Assembly: GCA_903834675.1 (NCBI GenBank)
Contig: CAILKC010000793.1
Coordinates: 1-8,498 of the forward strand
Reading direction: 5' to 3'
DNA length: 8,498 bases
Source: an uncultured Victivallales bacterium
Lineage (GTDB): Bacteria > Verrucomicrobiota > Lentisphaeria > Oligosphaerales > JAFGRS01
How positions within the stretch are numbered: position 1 is the first letter of the stretch; each line of letters opens with the position of its first letter. The position numbers were made by a program, and so were the translations under genes. The notes under the pieces were generated by a model. It was not told the DNA's origin. It was given only the letters and a program-made list of their open reading frames with translations, and made no database searches. Below are positions 1-5,397 of this stretch, one piece after another.

Positions 1-3
1 CAA

Positions 4-76
4 GGGGGCGTTTCGGGCGCCCAGGGCAACGCCTTGGGTACCCGTCCACAGCGAAGATTGAGCCCTGAAGGGGCGG
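4..76 (+). repeat. REP-like multi-hairpin repeat, copy 1
   Basis: Three inverted-repeat blocks follow one another. GGGCG/CGCCC lies at 6-22. CCCAGGGC-aac-GCCTTGGG lies at 20-38 with one G-T pair. The tail TTGAGCCCTGAAGGGGCGG lies at 58-76. The same order of blocks recurs at 110-197 (inverted), 6069-6156 (inverted, degenerate) and 8397-8481. The style resembles extragenic palindromic families seen in Planctomycetes, Verrucomicrobia and relatives. No transposase is present here. A role as terminator, mRNA-stabilising element or protein site is possible but not shown. Confidence 0.75.
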
Positions 77-109
77 ACCATGCGACCTCGGTGCGAAGGT
101 AGGGTAGAT

Positions 110-197
110 GGCTCGCCCCTACAGGGCTCAAACCCATAACCTTCTATTCCCAGGGCGTTGCCCTGGGCTGGTATGGCAGCGCGCCTTCAGCGCTTCA
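110..197 (-). repeat. REP-like multi-hairpin repeat, copy 2 (inverted)
   Basis: Read on the minus strand this has the order GCGCTGAAGGCGCG, CAGCCCAGGGC-aac-GCCCTGGG (perfect 8-bp arms at 149-156 and 160-167), then TTGAGCCCTGTAGGGGCG. The tail at 114-131 is the reverse complement of the copy 1 tail at 58-75 with 17 of 18 bases matching. Copies 1 and 2 therefore form a head-to-head doublet with a 38-nt spacer. The pair ends about 140 bp before the first gene. Confidence 0.8.
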
Positions 198-211
198 GAC
201 GGACTCTCTTA

Positions 212-242
212 TTGCACAGGTCGGTTTTTATTCTGGTATGTC
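212..242 (+). promoter_or_regulatory. Possible promoter for the 335-1267 gene
   Basis: A T-rich patch stands out from GC-rich surroundings. TTGCAC at 212-217 could be a -35 box. TGGTATGTC at 234-242 resembles an extended -10 (TGnTATnnT), with a 19-bp spacer. It lies between the repeat doublet and the heptamer array, so the array would fall in the transcribed leader. The sigma-factor consensus of this organism is unknown, so this is only a candidate. Confidence 0.22.
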
Positions 243-265
243 CGGCCGCCAAGCCGGGGGCTGGA

Positions 266-314
266 CTGAACCCTGAACCCTGAACCCTGAACCCTGAACC
301 CTGAACCCTGAACC
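266..314 (+). repeat. Heptamer tandem repeat (CTGAACC)x7
   Basis: Seven perfect head-to-tail copies of the 7-mer CTGAACC run from 266 to 314 and end 20 bp before the ATG at 335. They contain seven CCC tracts (271-273 through 313-315) exactly 7 bp apart. The minus strand therefore carries seven GGG runs separated by TTCA, a canonical G-quadruplex-forming pattern. The unit differs by one base from the plant-type telomere repeat CCCTAAA; this is probably coincidental in a bacterial setting. Such arrays change length by slippage and could vary leader length. Confidence 0.95.
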
Positions 315-334
315 CTAGGACCTGAGAAGTCACC

Positions 335-1267
335 ATGAAACAACGTCTCGCGCTCCTCTGCATGGCCACTCTGGGCGTCACCGGCTGGGCGGATAACTGG
401 TGCCAGTGGATGCCCGATTCAAGCACGATCCTGGGCTACGCCAACGTCAAGGCCGTACGCGGTACCCCGCTCATCGCTCAGCTTATCAACGGTACCGACA
501 ACGTCAGCAAGTTCACCAGCGCCATCCGCGAATGGACCACCGTCGACCTCGATTCCGTCACCGATCTCTGGTTCGGCGTCGCCGGCAAGGACAATGCCAT
601 GTTCGTCTTGCAGGGAAACTTCAACCTCAACACCATCCGCGGAGTACTCGGCGGCATTGAGAAATTCCACCTCGAAACCCCGCCCAACGCGGAGTTTATG
701 GTGACCATGCCCGACGACAAGAAGCCCGGCAAGTTCAACGCCGCGGCCTTCCTCAGCCCCACGATCCTGGTCTTCGGTCCGCCCGCCCTGGTGCAGGCCT
801 TCCTCGAGAATGTCAGCCAGAAGCGCGCGCACGCCCGGCTGGCGGACATCAGCGCCCTCGATAAGCCAACGCACCTGCTCGAGTTCGTCGTGCTCAAGTT
901 CCCCAATGAGGACGGCAAGACGCCCCGCTTCATCACCGAGAACACCCGTTGCCTCCGCCTCGGCATCGATGCTGACGAGGCCGTCACCGCGCAGTTGGAG
1001 ATTCAGCCGGTCAAGCTCGAGATGGTAGCCGCCCTGGCTCAGTTCGGCACCGGCCTGGTTGACCTGATCCACCTCATCTCGCCTGACCAGATTCCCCTGC
1101 GGGGACTGCCGCGGGTCATCCTGGACAATGCGAAGGTGACGTCGACCAAAGAGGCCGTGACGCTGACCAGCAGTCTGCCGCTGGAGCTGGTGCGACCCTT
1201 GATCGCCAGCAAGATCACGCCGGCCGCCCCGCCGCCACAGGCCCCGCCGCAGCCAGCCAAGCCGTAA
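335..1267 (+). CDS. Secreted protein of unknown function
   Basis: The product is 310 aa. The N-terminus is a clear Sec-type signal peptide: MKQR, a hydrophobic stretch (LALLCMATLGVTG), then a likely cleavage after WA near residue 19. The mature part is mixed alpha/beta with no catalytic motif I recognise. Two strand-rich segments stand out, one around AMFVLQGNFNLNTIRGVL (residues 88-105) and one around AAFLSPTILVFGPPALVQAFL. This resembles uncharacterised exported proteins common in PVC-type genomes, but I cannot assign a family. The C-terminus is a Pro/Ala tail (APPPQAPPQPAKP) that looks unstructured. ATG 335 is chosen because it begins the signal peptide and has a weak GAGAAG five bases upstream. 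It lies directly behind the heptamer array and converges on the radical SAM gene. Confidence 0.85.
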   Translation: MKQRLALLCMATLGVTGWADNWCQWMPDSSTILGYANVKAVRGTPLIAQLINGTDNVSKFTSAIREWTTVDLDSVTDLWFGVAGKDNAMFVLQGNFNLNTIRGVLGGIEKFHLETPPNAEFMVTMPDDKKPGKFNAAAFLSPTILVFGPPALVQAFLENVSQKRAHARLADISALDKPTHLLEFVVLKFPNEDGKTPRFITENTRCLRLGIDADEAVTAQLEIQPVKLEMVAALAQFGTGLVDLIHLISPDQIPLRGLPRVILDNAKVTSTKEAVTLTSSLPLELVRPLIASKITPAAPPPQAPPQPAKP

Positions 1268-1272
1268 CCCCC

Positions 1273-1456
1273 GAGCACGAGGGGCCGTTCGACCCGGAAC
1301 TGCCGCTCAAGCTCTATCTCATGACCATCGCGCTCCACCGCGCCGCCAGCGGCACGGCCGCCAAGCCGAACACGATGACGCCGTCATTCAGGCCCTGCCC
1401 GACCCTCGCCCGGCGTCCAAGCAGGCGCAGGCGTGCCACGGACGCCACAGGCAGCC
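1273..1456 (+). pseudogene. Possible decayed coding fragment (two frames)
   Basis: This convergent gap shows protein-like translation in two adjacent plus-strand frames. From 1273 one frame reads EHEGPFDPELPLKLYLMTIA and continues LHRAASGTAA. From about 1365 another reads AEHDDAVIQALPDPRPASKQ. The switch near 1360 would fit a frameshifted gene remnant or a sequencing indel. There is no start codon or ribosome site of its own. It could equally be chance, since GC-rich DNA keeps many frames open. No terminator hairpin with a T-run was found in this gap. Confidence 0.2.
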
Positions 1457-2770
1457 TCAGACTTCCGGCTGCGGCGCGAACCACGATGGACCGGGGGTAA
1501 CCCCCTTGGCGTAGCGGTTGTCCGGGGTACACATGGGACCGCAGTTGCAGTAGTAGGTGGCGTCCTTCTCCGGGTTCATGGGCATCCCCAGTTCAGCGGC
1601 GAAGAGGGCCCACATCTCTACGGTCTCCAGGCACAGCGAGATCGGCAGGGTCGGGCTGTGTTGGCGGATCTTGTCGATGAGGAACTTGAACATGTAGGCT
1701 CGGGCGTCGTGCGGGATCGGCTGACCGCCGCCACCGCTGAAACCGCGGGCGGCCAGGAACGGCGCCGCGCTCTCCATGGCGGCGACAAACTGCGGGTCCA
1801 GCAGCCCGAAGTCCAGGCAGGACTTGGCCTCTTCGATACTCATCCAGCCGAAGGCACACAGGGTGATCACGTCCGGCTTGGTGCGCGCAAAGAGCCGTTC
1901 GATGACTTCCGCGTTCTCCGCCCGCCAGTTCCGCACCGGTAAGATGGGCGAGAAGCGGTAGCGGACGGTGTAGCCGGCCTCCTGGCATTTGCGGGCCGCC
2001 TCAATGCGCTGGTCCCAGGGCGCCGTCTCCTTCTCGATCTCGGCGCTCTGAGTGCGCGCGCTGAGGCTCCACTGAATGATCGTCTTACCCCGGTGATCGA
2101 GAGCGAGAAGATCGTCGATGTTGTCGCTCTTGCCGGTGTAGATCTCCAAGTACTTGTCCGGCTTGTTGGCGAAGTACTCGACCAGGAGTCGGGATGCGCC
2201 CCACTCGGGCTCGAAGCAGGAGACATCGGTGATGTTGTCCCACTTGTAGAGCCGCTGGTTCGGCGCTTTGGCGCAGATCTCGTCCAGGTGCTGAACGTAG
2301 GTCTCCATGTTGACGAACAGCCGGTTGACCCCGCCCAGATTGCAGTAGGCACAGCGGAACGGACAGCCGTAGACGCTGTGCAGTTGCCAGGCCGACTGGC
2401 AGACGCAACCCCGGCACTTGCGCCGCCAATCCGGCTCGCCATCGCCACGCCAGATATGGGTCATGAAGCCGCCCAGGTCCCGGATTCCCAGGTTCGGATA
2501 GCGTTCCCGGAAGCGCCGGGCTTCATCGTCAGGCAGGAACTTGGCGGTGGTCAGGACCAGGTCCGGATCGCGCGGGTTCACCATGGCGCCCCAGCGCGGG
2601 ACGTTGCCCCAGCGCTGCGGCGCAATCTCGTTCAGCTCAGCGTAGGAGATCCGTTCGGCGACGGCGCCTTCCACTCGACTCAGCAGCCGTTCCACGCAGG
2701 CCACGGCGCGGGCGTCGGCAAAGACATCCTCGGTGACGTAGACTTTCTCCGGTCGCAAGGTCTTGAACAT
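1457..2770 (-). CDS. SPL-family radical SAM protein
   Basis: The product is 437 aa. The radical SAM cluster motif CxxxCxxC is at C136, C140 and C143 (YGCPFRCAYC). Downstream order matches spore photoproduct lyase from memory: KSDNIDDLLALDHRGKT (about 214-230), IIQWSLSA, then WDQRIEAARKCQEAGY and the strand RFSPILP. C185 (DVSCFEPEW) lies 42 residues after the last cluster cysteine. That matches the catalytic C141 of B. subtilis SPL, which lies 43 after C98. Extra clusters C119/C122/C124 and C408/C410/C414 are not in classical SPL, and the protein is about 100 aa longer. A UV-photoproduct repair role is plausible; another radical SAM reaction cannot be excluded. The start ATG 2770 has GGAGAG at 2776-2781, five bases upstream. 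It is a single gene with no tightly linked partner. Confidence 0.88.
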   Translation of the reverse strand: MFKTLRPEKVYVTEDVFADARAVACVERLLSRVEGAVAERISYAELNEIAPQRWGNVPRWGAMVNPRDPDLVLTTAKFLPDDEARRFRERYPNLGIRDLGGFMTHIWRGDGEPDWRRKCRGCVCQSAWQLHSVYGCPFRCAYCNLGGVNRLFVNMETYVQHLDEICAKAPNQRLYKWDNITDVSCFEPEWGASRLLVEYFANKPDKYLEIYTGKSDNIDDLLALDHRGKTIIQWSLSARTQSAEIEKETAPWDQRIEAARKCQEAGYTVRYRFSPILPVRNWRAENAEVIERLFARTKPDVITLCAFGWMSIEEAKSCLDFGLLDPQFVAAMESAAPFLAARGFSGGGGQPIPHDARAYMFKFLIDKIRQHSPTLPISLCLETVEMWALFAAELGMPMNPEKDATYYCNCGPMCTPDNRYAKGVTPGPSWFAPQPEV

Positions 2771-2819
2771 CCACGCTCTCCAGGGTTATGCGTCGCAGTC
2801 TGGCATGCAGCTCACGCTC

Positions 2820-2957
2820 CTATCGTAAGGCCGCGTTCCCGGTTATCCAGTGACCGCCAATCCGTGCCAGGCGCAGCCGGGGCCGCCTGGAGGGCGAAGC
2901 TCCGGCCGCCGCGACCAGCGGGAGCGGGGGTTCCGGTTGGGCGGCCAGGCGAACCAT
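2820..2957 (-). other. Possible frameshifted tail of the preceding small ORF; GC-rich inverted repeat
   Basis: The 2771-2970 gap has no confident gene. A 45-codon minus-strand frame runs from ATG 2957 to TAG at 2820-2822. It is open further upstream (SPEVARDMVRLAAQPEPP), where it overlaps the end of the 36-aa ORF at 2971-3081 in the +1 frame. A one-base indel would join the two. The part at 2881-2910 contains the direct repeat GGCCGCC (2881-2887 and 2904-2910) around a GGAG/CTCC hairpin, a layout more like an intergenic element. Both readings are open. Confidence 0.2.
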
Positions 2958-2970
2958 GTCGCGCGCAACC

Positions 2971-3081
2971 TCAGGTGAGTTCTGGTTGCTGCAACTGGGC
3001 GGCAGCGTCAGCGAGCAAGGCCATCATAACGGCGTGCTCCTGGCGGAGCTTACGAGTATCGCCTTCTGCCTGCGGGTTCAT
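2971..3081 (-). CDS. 36-aa ORF, last in the nuclease/NTase cluster
   Basis: A 36-codon ORF reads MNPQAEGDTRKLRQEHAVMM followed by ALLADAAAQLQQPELT. Its ATG (3081-3079) overlaps the TGA of the 61-aa gene by ATGA, repeating the junction type seen upstream in the cluster. The translation is Gln/Glu/Ala-rich and predicted helical. About two thirds of its third codon positions are G or C. No ribosome-binding site sits at normal spacing; AGGAG lies about 15 nt upstream inside the 61-aa gene, so coupling is likely. It may be truncated: the +1 frame continues with coding-like sequence after its stop. No family is recognised, and it may be a micro-protein or a broken gene start. Confidence 0.4.
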   Translation of the reverse strand: MNPQAEGDTRKLRQEHAVMMALLADAAAQLQQPELT

Positions 3082-3263
3082 GTGGCGGGCATGGCTCCTG
3101 GGCAGGCGCGGCCTCGGCTGTCGCTGACCCCAGCGCGGCGGATGCGCCTGACGGTCTCCCTCATCTGCTCCACGATCTTCACCTTCTCAGGAAAGGGCAA
3201 GGCGGCCAACTCCAGACGGCGCTGGCGTTTGTCTTCGAGGATATGCTGCGTGAGCGTGCTCAT
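3078..3263 (-). CDS. 61-aa charged helical protein paired with the NTase
   Basis: The N-terminal 44 residues (MSTLTQHILEDKRQRRLELA, then ALPFPEKVKIVEQMRETVRRIRRA) form a strongly charged, predicted helical segment. The pattern KRxRRxELAALPFPEKxxIVEQMR resembles short proteins I associate with nucleotidyltransferase-like partners in environmental bacteria. The C-terminal 17 or so residues (GVSDSRGRACPGAMPAT) look unstructured. The start ATG 3263-3261 overlaps the TGA of the upstream nucleotidyltransferase gene (3262-3260) as ATGA, and there is no separate Shine-Dalgarno. That points to translational coupling and roughly stoichiometric production. An antitoxin or partner-subunit role is inference from size and pairing. 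Confidence 0.7.
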   Translation of the reverse strand: MSTLTQHILEDKRQRRLELAALPFPEKVKIVEQMRETVRRIRRAGVSDSRGRACPGAMPAT

Positions 3264-3772
3264 GGCGGATCAAGATAGCGGGATGCAAAGCGTTGCCAAG
3301 TCGGCTTCATGCCGTGTCGTGCCAGGATGTCGTCCAGCCGGGCAGGATCAGCCACCCCGGATTCGACGAAGGCCACCAGGCGCGCGTGGTCTTTGGCCCG
3401 GCCGGTCTGAACCGCGATGGCCATCAGGTGCTCTGCCGACATCACCCTGGCGGGCACGCCCTCGTAGTCCACCGTGCGGGCCTGTTCCACGGCTTCCCTG
3501 AGCAATGGGGTCTCGGCTGGCAGGAACTGCACCGGCCAGTTGCCGATGACCACGGCATCACCTTCGGGCCGGTGACCGCGTGCCCTCAGAAAGTCATAGA
3601 TCGGAGTGAGTGTGAGAATCAGGGGTTCGTGGCGGAAGACCACGAAGATGTCGAGGTCAAAGGTGGACACCGGCTCCAGGTAGAACGTGGCCCCCATCGC
3701 TCCGCCGATGGCCGCAGAGAGGATCAGTCCTTCGCGTTCAAGGTCGTTGATGGCTTGCAGGGCGAGTTTCAT
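3260..3772 (-). CDS. Nucleotidyltransferase-fold protein (AbiEii-like)
   Basis: The product is 170 aa from ATG 3772. It shows the nucleotidyltransferase signature: IGGAMGATF with G23-G24, then a strand carrying D39-x-D41 (STFDLDIFVVF). The third acidic position expected in the strand WPVQFLPA appears to be Q82, so catalysis may be altered. A helical C-terminal part includes EHLMAIAVQTGRAKDHARL, typical of this group. The substrate is unknown; related AbiEii-type toxins transfer nucleotides to RNA. An open extension upstream to 3874 is rejected: ATG 3772 begins the conserved domain and overlaps the preceding ORF's TGA (3771-3769) as ATGA. No Shine-Dalgarno is seen, so coupling is likely. The next gene also overlaps by ATGA. 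It could be a toxin, an RNA/DNA-modifying enzyme or an inactive partner. Confidence 0.8.
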   Translation of the reverse strand: MKLALQAINDLEREGLILSAAIGGAMGATFYLEPVSTFDLDIFVVFRHEPLILTLTPIYDFLRARGHRPEGDAVVIGNWPVQFLPAETPLLREAVEQARTVDYEGVPARVMSAEHLMAIAVQTGRAKDHARLVAFVESGVADPARLDDILARHGMKPTWQRFASRYLDPP

Positions 3773-3891
3773 GGGTTGTGCACAATCTGTTTGACCGCCT
3801 GACGGGCCTGCACCAGAAGTCGGTCCGCGGCGGCTCGGGGTTGAGCCACACCCCGAGGGCACGGGCGGAGCCACCGGCCCAATAGCAGCAT
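3769..3891 (-). CDS. 40-aa ORF between nuclease and NTase
   Basis: The ORF starts at ATG 3891-3889, three bases after the nuclease stop (3897-3895), and ends in the TGA that overlaps the nucleotidyltransferase ATG. It reads MLLLGRWLRPCPRGVAQPRA followed by AADRLLVQARQAVKQIVHNP. The C-terminal half looks like an amphipathic basic helix, while the N-terminal half is less convincing. An AGGG near 3900-3903 is a weak ribosome-binding candidate. Its placement exactly fills the nuclease-NTase gap. It could be a real small component, a leader peptide that drives translation into the NTase gene, or the remnant of a longer gene. No family is recognised. Confidence 0.4.
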   Translation of the reverse strand: MLLLGRWLRPCPRGVAQPRAAADRLLVQARQAVKQIVHNP

Positions 3892-3894
3892 CGT

Positions 3895-4908
3895 TCAGCC
3901 CTGGCCACCCAACCCTGCTGACACCAGTTCGAATGTGAGTGAAGCCAGTTCCCGCATCGTCGCAACTGCGACCTCAGCGTTGCCGCGGGGTACCTCGCAG
4001 CATAGGTACCCGCCGGAGCCTTTCTTCGGGCTCCATTGCAGTTGCAGGCCACCGGCCAGCGTGCGTCCGCTGAACTTCATGACGGCATCTGCCAGCTCCG
4101 GTACGTTTGCCTCAACATGGAGCCCGATTTCCACGGATTCCTTCAGATTGCCGAAGGCATAGTGCACAGACTCTGGCCACGCATCCGGGCGGATGGTGCG
4201 CCAGACCTTGCCGGTCCCGCGCACCTTCATCCCGTCTTGCGCCACGCGGTCCCAGGCGTCAAGAGCTATCTGGAAGTCCGGCGCGATCCCGTCCGACCGC
4301 TCGCCCTGTGCCGCATGGATGAGTCTGTCGTCGCCACCGATGAGCACCCGGGACATCAGGATCTTCCCTCCGTCGAACTTCGCGATGGCTACCAGCCGGG
4401 ACTCGGTGTCGCTATGGTCGTTGTGATGCCTGACGTTGCGTTCGATGTCTTCGTCGGCACTGTCGACCGCAACGATAATCCTCACCCTACCGGCACGCAG
4501 GTGTGCACCGCACCGCTTCTTCAGGACTGCCAGACGACTCTCACCTGCCAACTCCTCAAGTGCGCTGCTCAGACGACCTCGCACACGGTCGTCAAGTTCG
4601 TCGAAGGTCAGACGTGAAAGGTCCGATGCGTAGTCGATGGCTTGCGCAAGCACCTCGCGCCGGGTCACGTTGCGGGCCAGCTTGACCTCGACAGCCACAG
4701 GCACGCCGTCGGCATCGACGAGGAGGAGGTCCAGGCTGCCCGCGCCAGGAAGGGGCACTTCCCGCTGCACCAGGGCAACCGGCGGTTCTCCGTCACGGAT
4801 GAGCAGGCCGGGACTCTCCGCAAGGCATTCCTGCAGTTCCCGTTCGTCCAGGAACTCCTCAGCGGACAGCCGCACGCTCCCTTTATCGCTCCGCATGTAG
4901 ACAGCCAC
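3895..4908 (-). CDS. PD-(D/E)XK nuclease-like protein with C-terminal domain
   Basis: The product is 337 aa from GTG 4908. The N-terminal domain (about 15-195) has restriction-endonuclease-like motifs: helix with E27, strand with D60 (GSLDLLLVD), E74-V-K76 (PVAVEVKLARN), then Q89..Y93 (LAQAIDYASDL). The strand RVRIIVAVDSADEDI follows. This arrangement is typical of DUF91/NucS-type PD-(D/E)XK folds. The C-terminal part (about 210-335, from FQIALDAWDRVAQDGMKVRG to the end) resembles DUF4268-like accessory domains; that assignment is tentative. The GTG start is chosen because TAGGAGG at 4916-4922 lies seven bases upstream. The ATG at 4896 is poorly spaced and the longer open frame to 5301 is not coding-like. 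It heads the cluster running down to 2971. Metal-dependent nucleic-acid cleavage is inferred. Confidence 0.75.
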   Translation of the reverse strand: MAVYMRSDKGSVRLSAEEFLDERELQECLAESPGLLIRDGEPPVALVQREVPLPGAGSLDLLLVDADGVPVAVEVKLARNVTRREVLAQAIDYASDLSRLTFDELDDRVRGRLSSALEELAGESRLAVLKKRCGAHLRAGRVRIIVAVDSADEDIERNVRHHNDHSDTESRLVAIAKFDGGKILMSRVLIGGDDRLIHAAQGERSDGIAPDFQIALDAWDRVAQDGMKVRGTGKVWRTIRPDAWPESVHYAFGNLKESVEIGLHVEANVPELADAVMKFSGRTLAGGLQLQWSPKKGSGGYLCCEVPRGNAEVAVATMRELASLTFELVSAGLGGQG

Positions 4909-4915
4909 GGGCGGT

Positions 4916-4922
4916 CCTCCTA
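4916..4922 (-). promoter_or_regulatory. Strong Shine-Dalgarno deciding a GTG start
   Basis: The minus strand reads TAGGAGG, then seven bases, then GTG (4908-4906). This near-perfect site sets the nuclease start at GTG rather than the internal ATG twelve bases downstream. It is the only strong ribosome site in the five-ORF cluster, in keeping with translational coupling of the downstream members. Confidence 0.7.
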
Positions 4923-5397
4923 CGCGATTGACCGTTAGCCTCACCCTTTGACGGCAGCCCTTCGACTCCCAGAGCCCTGCAGGCGGGCATTCAGCCTGCC
5001 TCCCGATTTGACCATAGTCGCTTTGGAGGCGGATGCAACGCAGGAAGCCCTGCCCGAGTGCGCAGCAGACGCCATCGCGGCGGCAGGCTCTCGACTGCGT
5101 CCAGCCGACCGGGCAAAGCTCCCGAACCGTCCGCCTCGGCAAGACCAGCGGTTGGTCCACGGGGAGCGGTGCGGTGTCCCCCAGGTCGCGCAACCGATGC
5201 CGTTGGAACGCCGGCTGGTTCGTTCCCCCATTGCCTCCGTGGCTACCGCGCGGTATCCTGACAGCGGCCCCTGGGATGAGCTGTCGCCCCCAGTGAACCA
5301 CGCCCGACCAACACGCCGCGAGTGCGCAGCCAGGTCTGCGCGTTGGCGGAGGACGTCACCGTCAGGTCGTTCAGCAGACTGGACAAGGATACGCCCC
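4923..5397 (+). other. Divergent intergenic region, no convincing gene
   Basis: This 475-bp region separates the minus-strand nuclease gene from the plus-strand CxxC gene. Long frames are open on both strands, but their translations are Arg/Pro/Ser-rich and none has a credible start and ribosome site. It holds an inverted repeat GCAGGC..GCCTGC (4979-4999, 9-nt loop, no T-run) and the 12-bp palindrome TACCGCGCGGTA at 5244-5255. Promoters for both flanking genes should lie here, but I see no clear -35/-10 pair. It may contain an interspersed repeat. Confidence 0.4.

Noticed and set aside
187..426. Minus-strand frame with FRVQGSG repeats
   Set aside because: It is only the translation of the heptamer array read antisense, and it overlaps the start of a better gene with a signal peptide.
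2093..3127. 344-codon plus-strand frame
   Set aside because: It runs antisense through the radical SAM gene and the small ORFs. Its translation has no domain, and the opposite strand carries clear motifs.
3773..3874. N-terminal extension of the NTase frame to ATG 3874
   Set aside because: It gives a Gly/Pro/Ser-rich peptide unlike the family, and ATG 3772 makes an ATGA junction consistent with the rest of the cluster.
5244..5255. 12-bp perfect palindrome TACCGCGCGGTA as an operator
   Set aside because: One or two such palindromes are expected by chance in this length, and it is far from both flanking starts.
4909..5301. Upstream extension of the nuclease frame to ATG 5301
   Set aside because: The extension is Arg/Pro/Cys-rich with no domain, and a strong TAGGAGG site marks GTG 4908 as the start.
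4948..5397. Upstream extension of the CxxC-protein frame
   Set aside because: Low-complexity translation without a ribosome site; ATG 5398 has AAGGA at good spacing and begins the conserved part.
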